Positions 10,529 through 19,947 of a stretch of DNA of 24,269 nucleotides are shown piece by piece. The stretch covers positions 215,465 to 239,733 of the forward strand of contig NW_019774625.1 in assembly GCF_001039355.2 (NCBI RefSeq), written 5' to 3'. The DNA is from Lingula anatina. Lineage: Eukaryota; Brachiopoda; Lingulata; Lingulida; Lingulidae. The notes under the pieces are model-generated. The model was not told the DNA's origin. It did not search any database and was given only the letters and a program-made list of their open reading frames with translations. Made by a program: the position numbers and the translations under genes. Every line of letters begins with the position of its first letter. Position 1 is the stretch's first letter.

Positions 10529-10992
10529 ATGTTAACGTTCGGTATCGGCCACACCACATACTCCTCTACTGTAGGGGGCGTACTGGCTCCTTTGAACACC
10601 GTCACACGTGCACGACGATCCGGTGCCTGGCGATCGCCGCTCAGGTGACTGAGGACGTCATATTTGGGCGGGAGAAGTGGGTCAATCAAGAAAATATAAT
10701 TGCTTGATAGAGTTGCCTCAGAGATCGGCACTAGATTGAGGCTGGCTTGGTTGTGCATGAAGTTTTTGATTTCTCTTATTTCAGCCTCGCTGAAGGTGTC
10801 GAAAACGGAAGGCGTCCTCGGAGTAACTCGCCAGTCATTTTTCCCGTTTGAATAGAGCCCTTGAGCGGCCATCTTGTCTTTGAGCTCAGACCGATCTACA
10901 CCGATCACGATGAGGCCGATGATTAATGCAACGCATAGAACACTGAGCAGAACAACGGCAACAAGCAGTCCGCGACTTCCACTGGACGTCAT
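10529..10992 (-). CDS. AOC: Copper-containing amine oxidase, exon 1 (membrane anchor and N-terminal domains)
   Basis: First coding exon, residues 1-155. The ATG at 10992-10990 is chosen because an in-frame TGA lies nine bases upstream. Residues about 8-31 form one hydrophobic helix (GLLVAVVLLSVLCVALIIGL) with no obvious signal-peptidase site. That fits the type II, single-pass surface anchor of vertebrate VAP-1. A short stalk follows, then a small alpha/beta domain from about residue 68 (FSEAEIREIKNFM) to VEEYVVWPIPN, the N-terminal (N2-like) region of the family. The exon ends in AT, followed by a strong donor GTAAGA at 10528-10523; joining to the G that starts exon 2 restores Met155 and keeps the frame. 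Exons of 464 and 1819 bases sum to 761 codons including the stop. Inference: the enzyme sits at the plasma membrane with its catalytic part outside the cell. Confidence 0.92.
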
Positions 10993-11038
10993 TTTTGTTC
11001 AGGAGACTGTTACCAAAGATTTGCAGTTTACTGTCCTT

Positions 11039-11053
11039 TCTGAAAAAAAGATG
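11039..11053 (-). promoter_or_regulatory. Possible 5' UTR splice acceptor of the amine oxidase gene
   Basis: On the minus strand, 47 bases before the start codon, the sequence reads catctttttttcag followed by aaagg. This is a good polypyrimidine tract plus AG (AG at 11041-11040). It suggests that the coding exon 1 is preceded by a non-coding first exon and an intron, so the true promoter may lie further upstream (above 11053). No TATA box was identified for this gene. Confidence 0.4.
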
Positions 11054-11840
11054 AAATAAGCCTACTTATTTCAACATTTGAAAATCATACCGATAAATCA
11101 GATGATATGTGATCAGCTTTATTGTCTGGCACGACCCCTAACAAAGCAACATCAATGGACCACGAAAATGTCCCGACTTTACCCAAGTACTTTAAGTTAC
11201 CAGGCAATTAAGCTGCTTACATTGACTTGCTGGTAATATAACCTCTATTCAAAACGCAGCCATAAACTGTTCGCCCAGGCCACGTTTGGATGCTTCTGTT
11301 TAAAATAATCCAAGGCTTTTGAATCGTGCGTCTGTGGCAAAGGCCTATTGTTTTTGCTGACAAACGTTAACAACGTTTCTTCTTTGATTTAAAGCCCTTT
11401 AAGTAAGAATTAATACATACTGTAAGTAAAATACCTTCTAGCACTCGAACCTGGTGTTAAAATGAATGGGAGATTATATCTTGGCTTTTACTGCGGCTAC
11501 TCTGAATTACTATCCTCTGCCAAGTCAGATTCCTGTTGTGAACGAACGCTGCGCTATTAATCTCCAGGCTTCCCTACTGATAATCTAAACTAATTAAAGT
11601 GACAAAAGCCATGACTGTCGATAAAAGGAATTCCTAAAAACGAAAAAGGTCTACTTGTTTGTTCCTCTTATGATCCCACTGCAAATCTACATAGCAACCT
11701 CTCAGTGCAGCAAGCGTGGTGATATAACACGGAATTATTTCCCATGGTCTGAAGTTATATACACATTTATGAATTCAGTGTGAGGGAAATGGTGAGATGG
11801 ATGTGGTACCCTGAACATCTGGGCTCTGAAAGTGGCTAAC
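11054..11840. other. Upstream flank of the amine oxidase gene
   Basis: Should contain the promoter and any non-coding first exon. I see no TATA box in a convincing place, no long frame and no repeat. Confidence 0.45.
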
Positions 11841-12016
11841 TAGGCCCGTAGCCGGAAGGGGGGGGGGGGTCGGGGGGTTCGAAAGAACCGCCCCTTTTGC
11901 TGGGAAAAGGTCCACTCTGGGTAGAATTTGATCTAGGTACATGAAGTTTTTTATGGAAAAAGGTCCACTTTTTCAGAAAAAGAACCCCCTTTTTGAAATT
12001 GCTGACTACGGGCCTG
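11841..12016. mobile_element. 176-bp MITE-like element, copy 1 (GGCCCGTAG family)
   Basis: The ends TAGGCCCGTAG and CTACGGGCCTG are inverted repeats. CTAAC flanks both sides (11836-11840 and 12017-12021), a likely target duplication. The interior carries a G run (11858-11869), the palindrome ggttcgaaagaacc, and two copies of aaaggtccact. It is repeated in the opposite orientation at 16223-16403. Confidence 0.75.
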
Positions 12017-12056
12017 CTAACCCTAGCCCACCTGTTGCCTTGCAATCACAACCATA

Positions 12057-12200
12057 GTTGATCCGCGGACTAACTGGAAAGCTTACAGCGTAATCCCAGC
12101 GGGGAATCTATTAAGTGTCTAGAAGGGAATTACGCGGCGAGCTTTCAAGTGGGTAGGTCATATTGGATCCGCGGATCTGTTAGTCCGAGGAACAACTTTG
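12057..12200. mobile_element. Palindromic element, copy B (GATCCGC family)
   Basis: Left end gttgatccgcggactaac and right end gttagtccgaggaacaac are inverted. The right half (agctttcaagtgggtaggtc, then atattggatccgcggatc) matches copy A. The left arm lacks about 45 bases present in the right arm. Trailing aactttgt and gcgcc/tcgcc words match those after copy A, so the true unit extends to about 12215. Confidence 0.65.
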
Positions 12201-12553
12201 TTGTGGATTCGCCTCAAGACTCAACCTCAAGATGAATTGTCATAAGACGCTGAAACACGGCGTATCCTGCCACCGTCAGTTCTCTTTGGGTTTAACAGCA
12301 ATACATCTCCAGATACCCATCCTGCATTTCAAAACACACCGGGATTTCTGACACGGACATCTATAAACGACGGACATATGGAAACCTTGCATGCATGGTG
12401 AATATAAGGAAGCAATTGCAACCAGTTGGTCCTCGGTCTTACTAATCCACTCAACAAATGCCACGCGACCCACTTGAAACCGTGCCGAGATTAAATTTCT
12501 CTGCCTCTGTTGGGACGTTGCACGTGGGAGGCAGGCGATCCATTAAACTATTG
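12201..12553. other. Spacer between copies B and C of the GATCCGC family
   Basis: A 65-codon minus-strand frame at 12276-12473 contains several Cys but no recognisable motif. Nothing else seen. Confidence 0.4.
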
Positions 12554-12650
12554 TTAGGGGATCACGCAGCTTGCTTTTAAGTTCGCGCCATATTTGATCC
12601 GCAGACTAGTTAAACCAGAGATCAAGTGGTTTTGAATGCTCCCTGATATG
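12554..12650. mobile_element. Half copy C (GATCCGC family)
   Basis: Matches the right half of copies A and B: ggggatcacgcagcttgc, then aagttcgcgccatatttg, then atccgcagactagttaa, with a diverged tail to about 12650. No matching left arm is seen, so it is truncated or very decayed. Confidence 0.55.
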
Positions 12651-13959
12651 GATTCCGCTCTCTTGCAGCCTTACTAGGTCATACAAGCTGTAATTGATAT
12701 AGGCTTTAATTGCGTTTACAGGATTAAGGTTTATTTAAGAAGGCATTAAAATACCCTGCCTTGAATTTTTCTGATCTTTCAATACATACTCCGAATGTTT
12801 GCATGCATCGTATCCTTCAGTGTATAATATTAGTATTATGTTTTCTGCTTTAATTTCTTAGTTTTGGTTTTAATCTGCTGTTTACTGGTACATCTGCAAT
12901 GTAACGTCTGATCGAAAAGTTAACTTGATATCAATAAAGCGTTCTTTTTTAACAGAGCGAGTTTGTATTGCTTCTGAAAAATGTGTAATTCAAGATTTAT
13001 GGGACGAACCGAGACTTCTCATGTGACCCCAAACTACAAACATCTGGTAATAATATTTCCTTTGTCTCTATTTAGGCTTCATAGGGGGAATAAATGCAGG
13101 AAGGGTTTTACTTGTAGAATGGCAGTGAGAGAGCTAGGGGCTGCGTGTAACATACGTGCCTATTTTCTACGTATCATCACAACAACTTCTGGTAGAAGTA
13201 CCGGCCAAACAATCCCCCCTCACATCCAGCGGTTTATATACCTGCTATAGTACTGCACTGGTATTGACTGCTGGTCAGTTTACTTTAAGAGATTGACCAC
13301 TTGCTACCCTTGCTATTGGGTTTGCTGTTCTAAGACCTTAGTATAAAATATTTAAGCAGTTACCAGAAAGCCACCATGAGATTCAGAGATTACAAAAGAT
13401 GAAAAATGAAAGATGATATAAGAACAAAAATCTTAGCAGCGATCTGTATCCGCAGAGGAATATGTTTCCGTTGCTCCCACTACCTCTTGCTGCAGAGAAC
13501 GGGGCCAGGGTCTCTCACTTGGCATCCGATTACCATTTCAAAGATCGACCAAAACTGAGAAAAACGTTACCTTCAAATAATTGTTTCTGTTTCATCCCTT
13601 TTTAGTAATTTTACTTTCAAAATAGAAACAAGAAAAGAAACAATCCCAGATGACTACTGAAAAGATGGGAATCTGAAGAACTCTGTCCTGGTTATAAATA
13701 TGTCTCCTTGTAGATTTAGCTTAATTACGTTGCAGGTCCCAGGCACATTGCTTTTTCTTTAATGAACACATAACACTCGAAGTGTTGTGGGTAATGCACA
13801 TTGACAAGAACCCTGTGTACGTACCGTGAAATCCAGAGGTCAGTCAATGATCTCAAATCCTGGAACCAGATCTAAATGCTGCCGTTGGTGAGACGTCTGC
13901 CCCAAAATCTCTGCTGTGACTGAGAGACGAGGCTAGAGCCCTGAACAAGGTCATGTCTA
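12651..13959. other. Gene-free stretch within the transposon nest
   Basis: AT-rich. A plus-strand frame at 12981-13250 (89 codons) has no features. No clear inverted repeats found. Confidence 0.45.
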
Positions 13960-14207
13960 GGGGTGCGTTCACAATAAAACAATCGTACTAGGTGGTTCGA
14001 CCTTACTCTGCTGGGACTCGTGCTGAATGCAATTAGTTAACACGCCGTCTCCCTGTGTTGAGTAGTAAAAAATTAAAGAAGTAGTACATGATTATATGAG
14101 AACATTGTATATAAGTGTTGGCGTGTTAATTCGCTAAAATGATTGCATTCAGCGCAAAGTTGGATTGATCTACCGAGTGCAATAGTTTATTTATTGTGAA
14201 CGTCCCC
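13960..14207. mobile_element. 248-bp TIR element, PIF/Harbinger-like MITE
   Basis: The termini GGGGTGCGTTCACAATAAA (13960-13978) and the inverted copy at 14190-14207 match except for one or two positions, and TA flanks both ends (13958-13959 and 14208-14209). Inside, gctgaatgcaat (about 14021) and attgcattcagc (about 14141) form a second inverted pair. The GGGG.CGTTCACA end resembles PIF/Harbinger or ISL2EU termini; the superfamily call is inference. Confidence 0.7.
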
Positions 14208-14227
14208 TAAAATTTTCAACACCTCCC

Positions 14228-14418
14228 GTTAAGGCTCAGAGTGCGTCTGGCACGGGCAGGTCTTGAGCGGTGTAAGACTGTTTGGGAATGTGTATGTCAA
14301 GCTGTTTACGTAATATCAAGGTCACAACTTCCCGCACCCGTGTGTTGGCCTCGCTCATTACAGTGTTGACAAAACTCCTTAAAAAAAAAAAAAAAAAAAA
14401 AAAAACAAAAAAAAAAAC
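14228..14418 (+). repeat. Sequence ending in a 38-base A-rich tail (possible retrosequence)
   Basis: About 150 bases of mixed sequence run into A20-plus (14381-14418, two single C interruptions). This could be a SINE or processed copy, but no Pol III A/B boxes and no target duplication were found, so a plain poly(A) microsatellite is equally likely. Confidence 0.3.
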
Positions 14419-14471
14419 AGAAAGAGGACTGATACGATCACCCACCTCATAGTCAGCGTCGGATAGACAGG

Positions 14472-14529
<58 letters not shown>
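14472..14529. repeat. (TAA)n microsatellite
   Basis: About 19 uninterrupted TAA units, ending roughly 50 bases before the left arm of the 1-kb palindrome. Confidence 0.95.
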
Positions 14530-14530
<1 letters not shown>

Positions 14531-14580
14531 GATAATAATATATTTATCTATAAGAAGGCGGTCTTGGTAAAGTAAATTTA

Positions 14581-15629
14581 AATTTACCATGACCCATAGG
14601 AGCCTACGCGTGCGTCTTTTAGACGCCCCTTTACATGCGAAAACGACGAGGCCTATGCCGAGTTCGTCTTTTACTACAGAGCTTTGAGAGCCGAAAATGG
14701 CATGGCTGTGTCTCTTTCGCCACTTACTGAACTCCAGAGATGCGAGATTGACACGACCCATGTCGCGTTTGTCTCTCAAAAGACACTGTTATAAAACATG
14801 AAATAGGCATTACGTGTGATTTTCGCAGCTGAATAAGTAGACCCTTATAAACGAAGTTGACGTGACCTTAGAGTCATGTCGCTTTCAACTTTTACAAACC
14901 TCCAACAAAATCTATCTCCACACAGACGCGCGCGACATGTACTATTGGACATGGGTCAGTTGAAAGCGACATTAACCTAAATGGCTCATGTTACTTTCAG
15001 CCAATTAATTTGAAACAGAAGGACCGTCTTAAAACCCTTTATATTTGAATCCTTGAAAATAAAAATATGAGGCCATATAATTATTACAAGCAATTAGCCA
15101 CACTGTTATCTAGATAGCACTAAATTATGATGGGATTCAAATGAAAAAAATGTTTTGGGACAGCACAACACTGTTTCAAATTAATTGGATTTGACATATA
15201 AGAGTTGGCTGAAAGTAACATGAGCCCTTTAGGTTAATAGGGTTTCAACTGACCCATGTCCAATAGTACATGTCGAGCGCGTCTGTGTGGAGATAGATTT
15301 TGTTGGAGGTTTGTAAGAGTTGAAAGCGACATGACTCTCAAGTTACGTCAACTTCGTTTATAAGGTTCTACTTATTCAGCTGCGAAAATCACACGTTATG
15401 CCTATTTCATGTTTTATAACAGTGTCATTTGAGAGACGAACGCGACATGGGTCGTGTCAATCTCGCATCTGTGGATTTCAGTAAGTGGCGAAAGAGACAC
15501 AGCCATGTCATTTTCGGCTCTCAAAGCTCTGTAGTAAAAGACGAACTCGGCATAGGCCTTGTCGTTTTCGCATGTAAAGGGGCGTCTAAAAGACGCACGC
15601 GTAGGCTCCTATGGGCCATGGTATAAATT
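14581..15629. mobile_element. About 1.05-kb palindromic (foldback) element
   Basis: The left arm (about 14581-15018) and right arm (about 15171-15629) are inverted copies along their whole length, roughly 440 and 460 bp. In the outer ~195 bases I count six differences. The right arm carries a 20-base insertion near 15189-15208. The arms flank a centre of about 150 bp that shows further weak complementarity (atttgaatcc at about 15044 against ggattcaaat at about 15132). Both arms contain several copies of CGACATG. A 65-codon open frame appears in mirror position in both arms, but five of its six differences change the residue, so it is probably not a selected gene. TAAATT on both edges (14573-14578 and 15624-15629) may be a target duplication. 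No transposase is present. Confidence 0.85.
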
Positions 15630-15640
15630 AACTGTATAAT

Positions 15641-15768
15641 TACCTTCCACCAGAGCCGCAGTTTTTATTATGTGTTTTTTTTTCAGTGCAAGGAATAGCC
15701 GTGAATTTTACCAGAGACCAATCTGTGAATATCCTGTGAAACTTTATCTGTGGCTCTGGTAGAGGGTA
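15641..15768. mobile_element. 128-bp element with 21-bp terminal inverted repeats
   Basis: The ends taccttccaccagagccgca (from 15641) and ctgtggctctggtagagggt (from 15748) are inverted repeats, matching at 18 of 21 positions. GTATAAT occurs directly before the left end (15634-15640) and again at 15774-15780, five bases beyond the right end. This could be a 7-bp target duplication around a slightly longer element. No coding capacity. Confidence 0.65.
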
Positions 15769-15780
15769 CTTCAGTATAAT

Positions 15781-16222
15781 CATGATTATTTTTTCACAAA
15801 TTAACACACGCAAGACTCCGAACTCGGCCGTGCGAGTCTTGTGCACAATCTTTACGAAGACAAAGACTACAGTTATTTTCAAAATCTGTTTTCAAATAAT
15901 CAACCCCATTTTCATTTGCAGTTAAGAAGTACAGAAGAAACTGAAGCACAGAATGTGAAATCTAAGAATGTACAACTGGTGATGCAAGGACCTAACATCA
16001 GATTAGTTAGCTTTAAAGACGGCTCTTCATAAATAAGCTTGTAGTTAAGTGGTTTACTATCAAACAAATATCATTTGATAACAAAAATGAATAGTGTTCT
16101 CACTTCGCTTTCAATTCAGCAACTTGGTAAACACTCCAGCATTTGAGAAACTCTCTAAGGTCGTCATGGCTCTAGAGAGATATTCAAATCAGAAGTCCGT
16201 GTTCGTTTCTCAAATAGAATAC
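15781..16222. other. Gene-free stretch between two elements
   Basis: Short frames at 15841-16032 and 16094-16306 are featureless; the second runs into the MITE. A tttttttttcag acceptor-like string at about 15675-15686 lies inside the 128-bp element and has no partner. Confidence 0.45.
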
Positions 16223-16403
16223 CAGGCCCGTAGCCAGCAATTTCAAAAGGGGGGTTCTTTTTCTACAAAAAGTGGACCTTTTACCATGAAACCTCGGTGT
16301 ATGTAGATAAAATTTTACCCAGAAGGGACATTTTCCTGGCAAAAAGGGCGGTTCTTTCGAACCCCCCGAACACACCCCCCCCCCCCGGCGGCTAGTTGGG
16401 CCC
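16223..16403. mobile_element. 181-bp MITE-like element, copy 2 (GGCCCGTAG family), inverted
   Basis: Starts CAGGCCCGTAGCCAGCAAT and follows the reverse complement of copy 1 closely through ggttctttttct, the gtggacctttt words and ggcggttctttcgaac into a C run (16375-16386). The far end (about 16395-16403) is decayed. The two copies point towards each other and bracket 4.2 kb. Confidence 0.75.
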
Positions 16404-17092
16404 CGGGGTAAGTTGACCCCAATCAATTTATGACAAAGTAACTATGGGGAAAAATAATTGATCACATCATTTTGTAAAGTGACCGTATCTATCAGTGCTA
16501 AGAATCCTCCATCTTTCCACTTCCTTCTGATACTTAATGTATAAGAATAAAGTGATTTTCTTCAATTAACAGCTGATATTGAAATTAATAACTTCCAATG
16601 TTTCCATGTCTGTCTACAGCATCTTCATCAAGGAATGACATTCTTCTCTATTGTTACTTTCTTTTATTGTAGCGACATACATAAATCATACTATTGCATG
16701 GGGCTAGCTGCTTCTGAATCACACATGCGGGATGAGCTCAAAATAACGCCTCACAAGAACATCCACATACCTTGTAGAAATCAGTCTTGATTTCTTCACA
16801 CATAGAAAGACCGTCTTAAAGGTTCATGATACCAATCCAGACTCCAGTTATCCTTTGCCGCATAACTTTGTATCGGATGTTGGTTTGAAGTGAGCCATGA
16901 CCAGCTATACATTACAGGAACTGTAGTTGGCCTGGATTCTGAGGAACAGAAGTTAGTTTTCTAATTACTGTAAAATTCGGCCAATATAACGACCCTGATA
17001 TTTCACTGTCAATTTTTCACTTATCTTCTTATTTAATTGTATTTTTGTTTCAATGTTACAGTTTCAATTCCTACGTGAATATACGTACATCA

Positions 17093-17133
<41 letters not shown>

Positions 17134-18448
17134 AAAGGCAGTTACTTATGGGTTTTCAATAATAAACATCTTAAATATTAAATGTATGGTTTGAATGTTG
17201 AAGGAAAAGTTAAAGGAATAAAAAAATCGGTACGCGATTTGTCTATATCAACTGCATTAATGGCTGATTTACTGATTTATCTGATGACAGTAATTTTCTA
17301 ATAATTGATGACACTCTATTTCTTGAAGCTCTATCAATGGAAATTGGAGGAATGAAAATAGTTCACGCCTCCTTTCGAAAAGAGTAAAATTAAAAAAAAA
17401 ATTAGAAGAAGAAATAAATGAAATGGAATCAAAACTTTTTTCACTTTGACACTAGGCAGTACCAACTAAAATAATTGCGGTTTTTAAAATCAAATAAAAA
17501 CCCTTTCAAAATAAAAAAAAAATGATATAACATATTTTTTAAAGCCCGCCTTAGGATCTATCACAATCTATCTCGCAACCATGATACTTGATTGTTTGGA
17601 AGCTGTCTTCTCTAACGCAATCTACAGTAAACCATAGTTGCAGTGTTGGCCCCTCCTATGGGGTATGCTTAATTAGATTGTGTATGAGACAAGCCATATA
17701 TAATGGTATGGAATGTGTTCAGCTTTATTGACATGAAGAGTGCACATAATGTAATGGTGAGATGGTGAGTTGACGAATGTCACATGTCCAGAAAATGTGA
17801 TTTTTCCAATTCACGTTGCCTGACTATGCACATATTACGCCCCCCCCCTCCCACACACACACAATTTGCACACACTAATACAGGGATAAAATATGTGCTG
17901 GTTCATACGAAATAATCTGTGATACATGTAAATATTTAGCTTTTGCAGAAAAATAGCACAATAATTGGATTATACCTTTCGTTCAAAATCATTACATGCC
18001 AAATTTATATCTAAGGGGCGTCCTGTCTTATTGTGTGAGACAAAATATGTAAATGTCTCAGGCTATATGTCTCAGGCTAACTGGGAATTTGGCAAAAATC
18101 AATGTAATCCGTATTATCAGTCTTTCATAGTTCGGTCTGTCTTTGTTTGCCGGGTGTTTTTTCTATATCGATTACCTTTAGTAAGACAAAAGGTAACACT
18201 ATGTAATGAACGAACATGAAATCGAAATAATTATCAACTGCACTGGTAGTCAACAACAAAAGCAGGGACCGTTTTTATTAGCAAGGCAAAAGCGACGGGA
18301 AATTCATAAACGCTCTGACTTGAAGTGGACCAAGATCACGAATACGCTGCTTTAGCCCTTGACTTACCGCAAAAATACTTAGTCGACGAGAAAGTAGATA
18401 GGCCAACTGGTATGTGAACATTGAGCATTTCTACATGTACATTGATGG
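16404..18448. other. Gene-free AT-rich stretch
   Basis: Contains a CA microsatellite (17091-17128), short A and C runs, and an 84-codon plus frame (17965-18219) without recognisable features. It may hold distal regulatory sequence for the membrane-protein gene; nothing specific seen. Confidence 0.5.
17091..17128. repeat. (CA)n microsatellite
   Basis: About 18 CA units with one TA interruption. Confidence 0.97.
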
Positions 18449-18504
<56 letters not shown>

Positions 18505-18517
18505 AGGAGGGAGAGAG
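18449..18517. repeat. Compound (GT)n(GA)n microsatellite
   Basis: Alternating GT at 18449-18472 passes into GA-rich repeat up to 18517, about 90-160 bases upstream of the membrane-protein ATG. It could influence promoter chromatin; no direct evidence. Confidence 0.95.
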
Positions 18518-18551
18518 CATTTTACCAAATGTACAGTAGTACGACATACAG

Positions 18552-18559
18552 TATATAAA
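18552..18559 (+). promoter_or_regulatory. TATA-like box upstream of the membrane-protein gene
   Basis: TATATAAA lies 55 bases before the ATG at 18607. Transcription starting about 30 bases downstream would leave a 5' leader of about 20-25 bases to the first ATG, or about 90 to the ATG at 18673. Its position is right, but the region is AT-rich, so chance is possible. Confidence 0.4.
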
Positions 18560-18606
18560 TGTTTTAACATTGATACTTAAAAATAAAATTTTTCTTTACA
18601 TTAAAT

Positions 18607-19932
18607 ATGAAAGCAGAAATGCCTTTTAATCATCTCCCGTTTACAGATCCTAATAATATCATCCAACGAGAAATGGAAAAAAGAGTACTGCCGATGTTTT
18701 TCATTTTCCTCGTATTTCTATTAAACTTTCCCGAAACACAGGCTGAGGATGTTACCCCAGACGTGAACTGCCTGGACATTTTGATTCATTCGAACTGTCA
18801 GCTGATAATAACGGTGGAGAGTACCAAACAAATCAACAGCACCCTTTCTGATGCCCAAACCCGGTTTGTTCGCTTGAACCCCATAGTCCGACCATATTAC
18901 AGTGATGAGTTCTGGCGTGCTAAGAACAGAAATGACGAAATTGGGAAATATTTCTGGGTTTGGGCTGATGGAGACATTGGGCGACGATTCCTGTCCTTAG
19001 ACTACAATTTCGTGGAAATGTCATTGTGGACTCTTTCACCCGGTGTAGAGAAAATTAACGTTTACTTACACGAGGTACAGCTCGGATGTTGGGTTACCTT
19101 AAACGTGACTGAACAATTCTGCACCTTAGCATCACTGTTTATTGACACAGTTCATGAAATTTCTCATACACGACATCGCCTGCAGGACAGTATTTTTTGT
19201 TATGATACACTTGAGACAAGTAGTTACCAGTGTTCAAATGTGTCTAATGTTTCAAATTTAAGTTTCTCGTTAGAAGAAAGTAGGCTTGTCAATTTCAACA
19301 TTTTAAAAATTATTGTCATTTTCATATATTTTTATTTTTTACCATCGTTCTTTGTCTCTTTATTTCCAGAGCCACTTACGGCTCGATTTTCTGAACAATT
19401 GCGTGATAATATGACAAAATACGAGATCAATTATTCAACAGCAAAGACACCTCTTGGCGATTTGTTCTCATTATATAACCGAATTTATGCCTTTTTCGTA
19501 GTTATTTTAATCTACCTACTAGTCAATATACCTTTGGTGTACGTGATATGCACGACCCTCATTTTCCATCAAGATCACACTGAAACTCGTCTTTCAGATC
19601 CAAAAATTTCTATCCCTCTTTTGCCTTGCCTTCTTTTACTTGAAATTTGTATAACGGGGTTTTTGGCGCAGCAATCGATAAGCAAATTTGAAGAATGTAA
19701 GGAGAGAATCAACAAAATTTCGAATTGTAAATCTTACTGGCTTAGGTTGGTGTTATTTTTTCAACAGACTGATCGCAAGATCGACTGTGCAATTGAAAGC
19801 TATTTGGGTCATTATATTTCACTTGAAAATAATGTGAGAAGGAACTGGATAGAGGCAACGGAATTGATAGTAGGTTGTTTGAAATGTGAAAGTAGGTGCT
19901 GTTCCATTTTTGGGTCCATCATATGTTTTTTT
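18607..19932 (+). CDS. Unrecognised multi-pass membrane protein, 5' part of the reading frame
   Basis: Not a family I can name. The frame starts with ATG at 18607; an internal Met23 (18673) gives a cleaner signal peptide (MEKRVLPMFFIFLVFLLNF, probable cleavage after TQA). An ectodomain of about 180-240 residues follows, with Asn-X-Ser/Thr sites at 77, 165, 211, 214, 217, 268 and 275 and scattered cysteines. Hydrophobic segments lie at about 229-253, 292-318 and 335-356. Residues 360-432 form a loop with seven cysteines (C364, C374, C394, C424, C427, C431, C432). The frame runs on to a TAG at 19945-19947, but homologous-looking membrane sequence continues in the -1 frame from the T run at 19926-19932. 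The 19280-19369 segment may be an intron. Coding use is supported by the open length, the signal peptide and the glycosylation sites. Function unknown; a surface receptor, channel or transporter is possible. Confidence 0.75.
19280..19369 (+). other. In-frame 90-bp intron-like segment (exitron candidate)
   Basis: The segment begins GTAGGC after GAAA and ends ttatttccag, with a long T-rich tract before the AG. Its length is a multiple of three and it contains no stop, so it can be kept or removed without changing the frame. Retained, it encodes a hydrophobic helix (about residues 229-253). Removed, the glycosylation sites at 268 and 275 stay on the same side of the membrane as the rest of the ectodomain, which is the simpler topology. 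Confidence 0.4.
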
Positions 19933-19947
19933 GTAGAATCAGTATAG
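19926..19947 (+). other. Frame junction: T7 run with -1 offset between two long frames
   Basis: Seven T at 19926-19932 fall in the phase T TTT TTT relative to the upstream frame, exactly the arrangement of a -1 slippery heptamer. The upstream frame stops at TAG 19945-19947, twelve bases later, while the -1 frame is open for 338 more codons. The alternatives are a one-base homopolymer error in the assembly, a real frameshift mutation (pseudogene), or a very short intron; for example GT at 19892 to AG at 19947 (56 bp) would also fix the frame. The tidier splice pair, GTAGGT 19892 to tttgtag 19936, is 45 bp and would not. Confidence 0.6.

Noticed and set aside
19892-19936. 45-bp GTAGGT...tttgtag intron to repair the frame of the membrane gene
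   Set aside because: Its length is a multiple of three, so removing it leaves the two frames out of register.
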